Notes under the pieces: generated by a model | Database searches by the model: none | What the model was told of the DNA's origin: nothing | Seen by the model: the letters and a program-made list of their open reading frames with translations, nothing else | In this document: positions 1-4,989 of the stretch, piece by piece | Numbering within the stretch: the stretch's first letter is position 1 | Layout: each line of letters begins with the position of its first letter | Translations under genes and position numbers: made by a program | Assembly (NCBI GenBank): GCA_031119155.1 | Contig: JAVHYH010000211.1 | Coordinates: 1-5,381, forward strand | DNA length: 5,381 nucleotides | Direction of reading: 5' to 3' | Source of the DNA: Brevundimonas sp. | GTDB lineage: Bacteria > Pseudomonadota > Alphaproteobacteria > Caulobacterales > Caulobacteraceae

Positions 1-1053
1 ACGAGGACGCCGCCCCCGACCGCGGCCGCCGGTGGCTCGTCCCGACCGCCGTCGCAGCCGGATGCTTCGGCCGATTCTCCGCCCCTGACCGACAAGCAGC
101 TGAGGCAGGAGCTCAGGAACGCGCAACGGAACGCCAACGCCTTGCAGGCCCTCGAACGCATCCGCCAGGACCGGGCGCTGGAGCGCCGGCTGGAGAAGGA
201 GCACCCCTTCGCCCTCGCCTATGGCGTTTCGATGGCGACGCCGCCGACGCCGCTGGGCGTCGAATGCGCCAACCCCCGCCTGCTTCCCCGTCATCCGCTC
301 GCCCTCGGGGAAGGCTTCTCCCCGGACGACACCCCGTCCGCCGATCCCGAGGTCCAGCGCCGGGAAGCCGCTGAAACCGGCGCCCGACGCAGGGCGGCCG
401 TGACACGCAACCAGCAGATCATCAGGCGCGCGGACTTCCCCTATCCCGATCTTTGCCGCGCCCGGACCGAACAGGAGCCCCGCCTCGCCGGGGACGCCCT
501 GTCCGGCATTACGCCGGTTCGCGCCGTCACGGGACCGGCCCGCGATCTGCACGACGCCGCCCGGCGGGGCAGCGAGGCCGAGGTCAGGATGTGGCTGGAC
601 CGCACGGACTGGGTCGATGCGCCGGACGCCTTCGGCCTGACGCCCCTGGCCTGGGCGATCATCAGGAACCGGCCCGGGATCGCTGATCTCCTTCGCGATG
701 AGGGCGCCGGCGTGCTGGCCGGCCCTGACGGCCACGGGGAGCACTCCCCCGCCTGGTTCGCGGCCCGCACCGGCAACCTCCACATCCTGCGGGACTTCAG
801 GGCCTCTCCAGGCAAGGCGGGTCGCGCACCGGTCCCGCTCTGGCCCGCCAGCGTCCTGCAGGCCGCGCTTCTCAGCGGCTCCGAGGAGACCGTCCGCCAG
901 ATCGTGATCGAAGGGGTGGAGCCTCTGGATCCGGATCGTTTTCAGGCCTGGCTGAACGCCCATCCGTCCGCCGCCGCCCTCTTCCGGGACCGTTACAGGC
1001 AGAGGCTGGGGATGCCAGCGGCCTCTTCCCGGTTCGACACCCCGGAAGGCTGA
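1..1053 (+). CDS. Ankyrin-repeat domain protein, 5'-truncated by window edge
   Basis: The reading frame is open from base 1 to a TGA at 1051-1053, giving 350 visible residues. No convincing start is visible: TTG at 142 and ATG at 232 are in frame, but coding-like sequence with high GC3 continues upstream of both, so the true start probably lies left of the window. The visible part begins with a Pro/Ala/Ser-rich low-complexity stretch (about residues 1-29). A charged, helix-prone segment follows (about 30-68, rich in Arg, Glu, Gln and Leu), which could be a coiled coil. After a poorly structured middle come two to three degenerate ankyrin repeats at about 181-270: RDLHDAARRG...VDAPDAFG, then LTPLAWAIIRNRPGIADLL, then SPAWFAARTGNLHILRDF. 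The TPLAWAI and LHDAARRG helices are the clearest signatures. Ankyrin repeats mediate protein-protein contacts; the partner and cellular role cannot be read from the sequence. The gene converges on the TonB-like gene, with one base between the stops. Confidence 0.75.
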   Translation, partial: TRTPPPTAAAGGSSRPPSQPDASADSPPLTDKQLRQELRNAQRNANALQALERIRQDRALERRLEKEHPFALAYGVSMATPPTPLGVECANPRLLPRHPLALGEGFSPDDTPSADPEVQRREAAETGARRRAAVTRNQQIIRRADFPYPDLCRARTEQEPRLAGDALSGITPVRAVTGPARDLHDAARRGSEAEVRMWLDRTDWVDAPDAFGLTPLAWAIIRNRPGIADLLRDEGAGVLAGPDGHGEHSPAWFAARTGNLHILRDFRASPGKAGRAPVPLWPASVLQAALLSGSEETVRQIVIEGVEPLDPDRFQAWLNAHPSAAALFRDRYRQRLGMPAASSRFDTPEG

Positions 1054-1054
1054 C

Positions 1055-1795
1055 CTAAGGCCAGATCACCCCGATGGTGATCCGCCCGCCGGCGATCGGG
1101 CGGCCTGATGCGGTCATCGGCGGCCGGACGCGGAAACGGCCCTCGGCCACGCGCACGGCCACGGCGCCGAAGCCCTGCCCCGGCGGGCGCTCCTCCACCA
1201 CGCGGCAACCGGTCAGCTGCTGGTCCAGGCGGATCTCGCAGTTGACGGTGACATCGACGTTGCGGGCGCGGCGACGCAACTCGCGCGGCGTGTCCTCGAA
1301 GATCTCCCGCCCATTGGCGCCGCGCAGGATCAGGGCGCCGGAGCCCGAGCCGGGACCGTCACCCTCCCCTTCCCCGGTTCCGGTCCCCGTCCCTTGCCCG
1401 CCCTGGCCGAAGCCGGGCTCGGGCGAGGCGATGGGGGAGACGCCGACGGTGAGGGCCGGCTCGGGCGCCTGGACCACGGGCGCGGGCGGGCTGTCCGGGG
1501 GCGGGACGGGCGGCGGCGGCGGCGTGTGGATACGCGAGGGGGCGGCGGGCGCCCCTCCTCCGGCCACGGGCGAGGGATTGGGCGGCGGCGGAGGCGGCGG
1601 AGGCTCCGGCGGATTGAACAGCAGGACTTCCAGCACCGGCTGCGGCAGGACGGGCGGTCCCGCCGGGCCGCCCCGGCCGATGACGGCGAACACGACCAGA
1701 TGGACCGCGACGATGCCGACGGCCAGGCCGGCGTTGCGCAGCCGGCGGTTCTTCAGGATCGGATGGCCCGTAATCACCTGCGCCCTTTGCCACAT
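1055..1795 (-). CDS. TonB-family energy transducer (TonB C-terminal domain protein)
   Basis: A 246-residue protein with classic TonB architecture. A short basic N-terminus (KNRRLR) precedes a single membrane segment at about residues 22-40. A Pro-rich periplasm-spanning linker covers about 44-125, including eight consecutive prolines at 65-72, and a Gly/Thr/Glu-rich stretch covers about 128-153. The C-terminal domain (about 175-246) matches the alphaproteobacterial TonB_C pattern: VNCEIRLDQQLTGC, then a GQGFGAVAVRVAEGRFR-type helix, then a closing strand ITIGVIW. TonB proteins couple the inner-membrane proton gradient (via ExbB/ExbD) to outer-membrane transporters; neither partner nor a transporter gene is in the window, so the substrate is unknown. 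C186 and C197 could form a periplasmic disulfide. ATG at 1795 has no evident Shine-Dalgarno. GTG at 1777 (V7) has AAAGGG at 1783-1788 five bases upstream and is a credible alternative; both leave the domains intact. The gene lies 63 nt downstream of adk on the same strand, so read-through from the ribosomal cluster is possible. Confidence 0.88.
   Translation of the reverse strand: MWQRAQVITGHPILKNRRLRNAGLAVGIVAVHLVVFAVIGRGGPAGPPVLPQPVLEVLLFNPPEPPPPPPPPNPSPVAGGGAPAAPSRIHTPPPPPVPPPDSPPAPVVQAPEPALTVGVSPIASPEPGFGQGGQGTGTGTGEGEGDGPGSGSGALILRGANGREIFEDTPRELRRRARNVDVTVNCEIRLDQQLTGCRVVEERPPGQGFGAVAVRVAEGRFRVRPPMTASGRPIAGGRITIGVIWP
1783..1788 (-). promoter_or_regulatory. Candidate ribosome binding site for an internal GTG start of the TonB-like gene
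   Basis: On the minus strand AAAGGG lies 5 nt before a GTG at 1775-1777, in frame with the TonB-like protein. The upstream ATG at 1793-1795 is preceded by TTCATCTGCC, which has no purine-rich Shine-Dalgarno. The shorter form would lose only the first six residues, ahead of the membrane segment. This favours the GTG start but does not prove it. Confidence 0.35.
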
Positions 1796-1815
1796 GGCAG
1801 ATGAACGCGCGCTGT

Positions 1816-1851
1816 CGGGGATGGTCCCCGTCCGCCGGTAAGCGGATGGGG
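1816..1851 (-). promoter_or_regulatory. Overlapping inverted repeats in the adk to TonB-like gene gap
   Basis: The 63-nt gap (1796-1858) holds two overlapping inverted repeats. One is a perfect 6-bp stem, 1816-1821 with 1825-1830 (CGGGGA/TCCCCG, 3-nt loop). The other pairs 1826-1835 with 1842-1851 (10-nt arms, 6-nt loop); its single non-Watson-Crick position is G.U in plus-strand RNA and A.C in minus-strand RNA. They share 1826-1830, so they cannot form together. Neither is followed by a T-tract on the minus strand, so this is not a standard intrinsic terminator. Any role in separating adk from the next gene is inference. Confidence 0.35.
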
Positions 1852-1858
1852 CCGGAAA

Positions 1859-2431
1859 TCAGGCGGCGGCGCCGTTCAGGGCGGCGTCCAGACCGGCGGT
1901 GACCTCTTCGATCGAGCCCATGCCGTCGATCTCGGTCAGCTTGCCCTGCGCCTCATAGTAGGGGAGCAGCGGGGCGGTCTGCCTGTTGTACACGGCCAGA
2001 CGGTCGACGAAGGTCGCCGGATTGTCGTCCGGGCGGCCCTGTTCGGCGAAGCGCTTGGCGATCCGCTCGGTCAGGGCGGCGTCGTCGACCTTCAGGCGGA
2101 CGACGGCGTCGATCTGGGCGCCGCGCTTGGCCAGCATGGCGTCCAGCGCCTCGGCCTGGGCGACGGTGCGCGGGAAGCCGTCGAAGATGGCGCCGCCGGC
2201 GGCCTCGGCCTCCGGCAGACGGTCCTCGATCAGGGCGATGACGATCTCGTCGGTGACGAGGTCGCCGCGCGCCAGCACGTCCTTGACCTTCAGGCCCAGC
2301 TCCGAGCCCGAGGCGATCGCGGCGCGCAGCATGTCGCCGGTCGACAACTGGACCATGCCCCGGGTCTCGACCAGACGCTTGGCCTGGGTGCCCTTGCCGG
2401 CGGCCGGCGGGCCGAACAGGATCAGGTTCAT
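1859..2431 (-). CDS. adk: Adenylate kinase (short-LID form)
   Basis: Adenylate kinase catalyses reversible phosphate transfer, ATP + AMP to 2 ADP, in the cytoplasm and so sets the adenylate energy charge. The 190-residue protein starts with the P-loop GPPAAGKGTQ (residues 7-16, K13 contacting phosphate). The AMP-binding region follows, with STGDMLR (30-36) and the signature DGFPRT (84-89). The LID segment after R123-IAKR is short (about 127-143) and lacks the zinc-type four-Cys insert and the long LID of the roughly 214-residue E. coli enzyme. That is usual for alphaproteobacterial adenylate kinases. The ATG at 2429-2431 is preceded by GAGG at 2441-2444 (9-nt spacer). The stop is TGA. It starts 21 nt after secY, the common secY-adk pairing, and is almost certainly co-transcribed with it. 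Confidence 0.97.
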   Translation of the reverse strand: MNLILFGPPAAGKGTQAKRLVETRGMVQLSTGDMLRAAIASGSELGLKVKDVLARGDLVTDEIVIALIEDRLPEAEAAGGAIFDGFPRTVAQAEALDAMLAKRGAQIDAVVRLKVDDAALTERIAKRFAEQGRPDDNPATFVDRLAVYNRQTAPLLPYYEAQGKLTEIDGMGSIEEVTAGLDAALNGAAA

Positions 2432-2452
2432 CGCTTCCCCCCTCAGGTCAGC

Positions 2453-3841
2453 TTAGCGGCGGGCGGGGGCGGTCACGCCCTTGCCCTTGCCTTGTCCACG
2501 ACCGCGCAGCTTGGCCTTCTTGATCAGGCCTTCGTACTGGTGCGCCAGCAGGTGCGACTGGATCTGCGCCACGGTGTCCATGGTCACCGAGACCACGATC
2601 AGCACCGAGGTGCCGCCGAAGTAGAAGCTCTGGCCCAGGTTGGCGACCAGGATTTCCGGCAGGATACAGACGGCGGTGATGTAGGCGGCGCCGATCACGG
2701 TCAGGCGGGTCAGGACATAGTCCAGATACTCGGCCGTGCGCTTGCCCGGACGGATGCCCGGCAGGAAGCCGCCGTACTTGCGCAGGTTCTCGGCCGTGTC
2801 CTCGGGGTTGAAGGTGATCGAGGTGTAGAAGAAGCAGAAGAAGATGATCAGGACCGCGTACAGCACGGTGAACACCGGCTGGCCGTGGGTCAGCTGGCCC
2901 GCCACGCCCGGCAGCCAGGCCAGGTAGCCCGGCAGGTTGGCCTGGTTGGTGAACTGGGCGACCGTGGTCGGCAGCATCAGCAGCGACGAGGCGAAGATCG
3001 GCGGGATGACGCCGGCGGTGTTGACCTTCAGCGGCAGGAACGAACGCTCGCCCCCGGCCATGCGGTTGCCTTCCTGGCGCTTCGGATACTGGATCAGAAG
3101 GCGGCGCTGGGCGCGCTCCATGAAGACGATGAAGACGACGACGCCGATGGCCATGGCGACGATGGCGATCAGGGCGAAGGGCGACATCTGACCCTGCTGG
3201 GCCAGGCCGAACATATTGCCGATGGTGCCCGGCAGGACGGCGACGATGCCGGCGAAGATGATCAGCGAGATGCCGTTGCCGACGCCGCGCGCGGTCACCT
3301 GCTCACCCAGCCACATCAGGAACATGGTTCCGGCGGTCAGGCAGGTGGTGGTGGTGATGATGAAGAACAGGCCCGGTTCGTCGATCAGCCCCGGCTGACC
3401 GTTCAGCTGGGTGGCGATGCCGAAGGCCTGGGCCAGGGCCAGAACGACCGTCAGGTAACGGGTGTACTGGTTCAGCTGCTTGCGGCCGCTCTCGCCGCCT
3501 TCCTTGCGCAGCTTTTCCCAGGGCGGATACACCGCGCCCATCAGCTGCACGATGATCGAGGCCGAGATGTACGGCATCACGTTCAGCGCGAAGACAGCCA
3601 TGTTCTGCACGGCGCCGCCGGAGAACATGTTCAGCATGTCCAGGATGCCGCGCTGGCCGTCCGGGTTCTGGAAGAACGCGAGGAACTGCTCGTTGTTGAT
3701 GCCGGGGATCGGAATATAGCAGCCCAGGCGGAACACGATCAGCGCCAGCACCGTGAAGAGCAGGCGTTTGTGCAGCTCGGTCGCCTTGGCGAACGAGCCC
3801 ATGTTCATGTTTGCTGCGAGTTGTTCGGCGGCCGAAGCCAT
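2453..3841 (-). CDS. secY: Preprotein translocase subunit SecY
   Basis: SecY is the channel-forming subunit of the SecYEG translocon, which moves unfolded proteins across or into the inner membrane using SecA or the ribosome. The 462-residue product has the expected length and about ten hydrophobic segments. Visible hallmarks are TM1 with RLGCYIPIPGIN (about 38-49), the plug and TM2 region FSGGAVQNMAVFALNVMPYISAS (about 73-95, given here as landmarks), GVGNGISLIIFAGI (about 186-199), and the cytoplasmic C5 loop GGFLPGIRPGKRTA (357-370). R364 in that loop is the conserved arginine equivalent to E. coli R357. The basic C-terminus KKAKLRGRGQGKGKG is typical. I chose the ATG at 3839-3841 (MASAAEQLAANMN) because it matches related alphaproteobacterial starts and has GGGGTG at 3847-3852 just upstream. 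An in-frame ATG at 3874 would add 11 unlikely residues. It follows rplO after 105 nt and precedes adk by 21 nt. Confidence 0.97.
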   Translation of the reverse strand: MASAAEQLAANMNMGSFAKATELHKRLLFTVLALIVFRLGCYIPIPGINNEQFLAFFQNPDGQRGILDMLNMFSGGAVQNMAVFALNVMPYISASIIVQLMGAVYPPWEKLRKEGGESGRKQLNQYTRYLTVVLALAQAFGIATQLNGQPGLIDEPGLFFIITTTTCLTAGTMFLMWLGEQVTARGVGNGISLIIFAGIVAVLPGTIGNMFGLAQQGQMSPFALIAIVAMAIGVVVFIVFMERAQRRLLIQYPKRQEGNRMAGGERSFLPLKVNTAGVIPPIFASSLLMLPTTVAQFTNQANLPGYLAWLPGVAGQLTHGQPVFTVLYAVLIIFFCFFYTSITFNPEDTAENLRKYGGFLPGIRPGKRTAEYLDYVLTRLTVIGAAYITAVCILPEILVANLGQSFYFGGTSVLIVVSVTMDTVAQIQSHLLAHQYEGLIKKAKLRGRGQGKGKGVTAPARR

Positions 3842-3874
3842 AGTGTCACCCCGACTGATCAGAACGCGAAGCAT

Positions 3875-3889
3875 CGGACGACGAGTCCG
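3875..3889 (-). repeat. Small hairpin in the rplO-secY gap, upstream of the secY start
   Basis: Inverted repeat with a 5-bp stem, CGGAC (3875-3879) and GTCCG (3885-3889), and a 5-nt loop. It lies 33 nt before the secY ATG, upstream of the Shine-Dalgarno. It is short enough to be chance in DNA this GC-rich. Confidence 0.2.
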
Positions 3890-3909
3890 CGCCTGCGTCC
3901 AGATAGGAG

Positions 3910-3938
3910 AAGGGCGCCCTCATGGCGAGGGCGCCCTT
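3910..3938. repeat. Perfect 12-bp hairpin with tandem palindromes between rplO and secY
   Basis: The arms 3910-3921 (AAGGGCGCCCTC) and 3927-3938 (GAGGGCGCCCTT) are perfect reverse complements around a 5-nt loop (ATGGC). Each arm also contains the 10-bp palindrome AGGGCGCCCT (3911-3920 and 3928-3937), so the same palindrome occurs twice, 17 bp apart. In the sense of rplO and secY (minus strand), the base after the stem begins CTCCTATC, which is not T-rich. On the plus strand a TTTTT run (3944-3948) follows five bases after the stem. It therefore looks like an intrinsic terminator for antisense transcription, or an RNA-stability or attenuation hairpin in the sense transcript. The structure is plain; its function is inferred. 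Confidence 0.6.
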
Positions 3939-3946
3939 AAGTCTTT

Positions 3947-4537
3947 TTACTTCGCGGCCGTGCGCTTGGCGCGGGCCGAGACCTTGTTGGCGTCGCCCTT
4001 CGGCGCCTTGGGGGCCGGAGCCTTGCCCTTGGCGGCGTTGCGCTTCTCGACGCGAGCGGCGGCCTTGGCTTCCGCTTCGATGCGTTGCTCGACGACCGAA
4101 CCGCCGGCGGCTTCGATGGCGGCCTTGGCGCCGGCCGAGGCCGACCAGACGACCAGGTTCAGCTTGCCCTTGATCTCGCCGGTGCCCAGCAGACGGACGC
4201 CGTCCTTGACGCGGCGGATCACGCCGGCGGCGACCAGGGCGTCGCCCTTGATCTCGCCCTTGATGTCCAGCTTGCCGGCGTCGATGGCGTCTTGCAGGCG
4301 CCACAGGTTCACTTCAGCCAGCTTCAGCGCGTTCGGGTTGTTGAAGCCGCGCTTCGGCATACGCATGTACAGCGGCATCTGGCCGCCTTCGAAGCCGCCG
4401 ATGGCGACGCCCGAACGCGACTTCTGACCCTTGACGCCGCGACCGGCGGTCTTGCCCTTGCCCGAGCCCGGGCCACGGCCGACGCGCATGCGCTTCTTGT
4501 GGGCGCCTTCGTTGTCGCGGATTTCGTTCAGTTTCAT
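3947..4537 (-). CDS. rplO: 50S ribosomal protein L15, with extended C-terminus
   Basis: L15 is an assembly protein of the large ribosomal subunit that binds 23S rRNA. The first 65 residues carry the family N-terminus: MKLNEIRDNEGAHKKRMRVG, then the Gly-rich basic loop (RGPGSGKGKTAGRGVKGQKS, about 21-40) and GFEGGQMPLYMRMPKRGF (about 48-65). The C-terminal signature region is about 113-148 (GVRLLGTGEIKGKLNL...ASAGAKAAIEAAGGSV). At 196 residues it is longer than the roughly 144-residue E. coli protein because of an Ala/Lys-rich tail from about residue 152 onward. The start is fixed at the ATG at 4535-4537 by the conserved MKLNEIRDN and by AAGGA at 4546-4550 (8-nt spacer). The frame stays open a further 30 codons upstream, but that stretch is leader, not L15-like. 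It is separated from rpmD by 251 nt that include a probable promoter. Confidence 0.96.
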   Translation of the reverse strand: MKLNEIRDNEGAHKKRMRVGRGPGSGKGKTAGRGVKGQKSRSGVAIGGFEGGQMPLYMRMPKRGFNNPNALKLAEVNLWRLQDAIDAGKLDIKGEIKGDALVAAGVIRRVKDGVRLLGTGEIKGKLNLVVWSASAGAKAAIEAAGGSVVEQRIEAEAKAAARVEKRNAAKGKAPAPKAPKGDANKVSARAKRTAAK

Positions 4538-4672
4538 GTGCCTGATCCTTTCGGGTTCTAGCGCCCGGATCTGATCCGGACTCGGCGTTTTCAAATGGCC
4601 CTCCCCTTTCAGGAAGGATGGCCGCAAGCGGCTGGATGGGGACGACGAACCGCCCTCCCCGAAACCTCAAGG
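4538..4672 (-). promoter_or_regulatory. Probable structured 5' leader of rplO
   Basis: This is the region between the inferred transcription start (about 4672) and the rplO ATG. Transcript-sense hairpins are a GCCG/CGGC stem with a CUUG tetraloop (4621-4632), CCUUCC/GGGAGG with a 6-nt loop (4600-4617), and CCGGAU/AUCCGG with a 3-nt loop (4565-4579). The 3' arm of the last one can instead pair GAUC (4568-4571) with GAUC at 4544-4547. That pairing overlaps the Shine-Dalgarno AAGGA (4546-4550) and would be supported by an inner CGGG/CCCG pairing (4564-4567 with 4552-4555). The two states exclude each other. This was found by eye with no energy calculation, so regulation is a hypothesis. Confidence 0.35.
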
Positions 4673-4678
4673 TCGCGC

Positions 4679-4707
4679 GCTATAGCGGCTCCCCACACAG
4701 CAGTAAA
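4679..4707 (-). promoter_or_regulatory. Probable housekeeping-sigma promoter for rplO-secY-adk
   Basis: On the minus strand TTTACTG (4701-4707) and GCTATAGC (4679-4686) are separated by 14 nt; counted as -35 and -10 hexamers (TTTACT, TATAGC), the spacer is 17 nt. The reported Caulobacter housekeeping consensus is TTGACGS, 10-14 nt, GCTANAWC. The -10 matches 7 of 8 positions and the -35 matches 5 of 7. The predicted start is near 4672, giving a leader of about 135 nt. It sits immediately after the rpmD-distal hairpin. An AT-rich element in an otherwise extremely GC-rich gap with correct spacing is unlikely to be chance, but no start-site data are available here. Confidence 0.6.
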
Positions 4708-4728
4708 GGCGGCTCTTGCGGAGCCGCC
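4708..4728 (-). terminator. Candidate weak terminator after rpmD
   Basis: A perfect 8-bp GC-rich stem, GGCGGCTC (4708-4715) with GAGCCGCC (4721-4728), has a 5-nt loop. On the minus strand it is followed at once by TTTACTG, so the T-tract is only three bases long. It lies 60 nt downstream of the rpmD stop. The stem is typical of an intrinsic terminator, but the short T-run suggests partial termination or an RNA 3'-end stabilising hairpin. The TTT overlaps the -35 element of the next promoter. Confidence 0.45.
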
Positions 4729-4788
4729 CCTTGCTGGACCGCCTAGCGGCGATCCGCCCCCCCCCAAAAGAGAGGGAGATCTGCAGTC

Positions 4789-4986
4789 TTACTTCTCGAC
4801 CACTTCCACCATGTGGTGGACCTTGGCGATCATGCCGCGCACCGACGGGGTGTCCTCGAGGGTCGATTCACGACCCACGCGGTTCAGGCCCAGGCCGATC
4901 AGGGTGGCGCGCTGGTCCGACTTGCGGCGGATCGGCGAAGCCGTCTGGCGGATGGTGACGGTGGCTTTCGATTCAGTCTTGGCCAT
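4789..4986 (-). CDS. rpmD: 50S ribosomal protein L30
   Basis: L30 is a small protein of the large ribosomal subunit. The 65-residue product (MAKTESKATVTIRQTASPIR...) shows the family core: a first strand VTIRQTASPI (about 10-19), then TLIGLGLNRVGRESTLEDTPSVRGMI (landmarks at about 29-53) and a last strand VHHMVEV. Its length is normal for bacterial L30 (about 58-65 residues). The ATG at 4984-4986 is 3 nt after the rpsE stop. Its Shine-Dalgarno GAGGG (4994-4998, 7-nt spacer) lies inside the end of rpsE, so the two are translationally close and surely co-transcribed. The usual spc order rpsE-rpmD-rplO is kept. Confidence 0.96.
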   Translation of the reverse strand: MAKTESKATVTIRQTASPIRRKSDQRATLIGLGLNRVGRESTLEDTPSVRGMIAKVHHMVEVVEK

Positions 4987-4989
4987 GTC

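Noticed and set aside
142..144. TTG as the start of the ankyrin gene
   Set aside because: The frame is open and coding-like back to base 1, and there is no clear ribosome binding site before it.
1074..1841. A 255-codon plus-strand open frame opposite the TonB-like gene
   Set aside because: Its Gly/Pro/Arg-rich translation mirrors the repetitive Pro-rich linker on the other strand. The minus strand has a clear TonB architecture.
3842..3909. A promoter directly upstream of secY
   Set aside because: The only -35-like word (TGGACG on the minus strand) has no acceptable -10 element at a 16-19 nt spacing.
2492..3940. A 482-codon plus-strand open frame opposite secY
   Set aside because: Its translation is dominated by Asp, Gly, Gln, Arg, His and Ala with no recognisable domain, and it lies wholly antisense to a certain secY. 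Long antisense frames are expected in DNA with this GC3 bias.
4538..4627. A 30-codon N-terminal extension of L15 starting at ATG 4627
   Set aside because: L15 proteins begin at MKLNEIRDN, a good Shine-Dalgarno sits before that ATG, and the extension overlaps the probable leader.
4777..4786. Overlapping AGATCT and CTGCAG restriction sites that might indicate a cloning scar
   Set aside because: The flanking sequence is natural intergenic DNA between two syntenic ribosomal genes; two six-base sites overlapping here are readily explained by chance.
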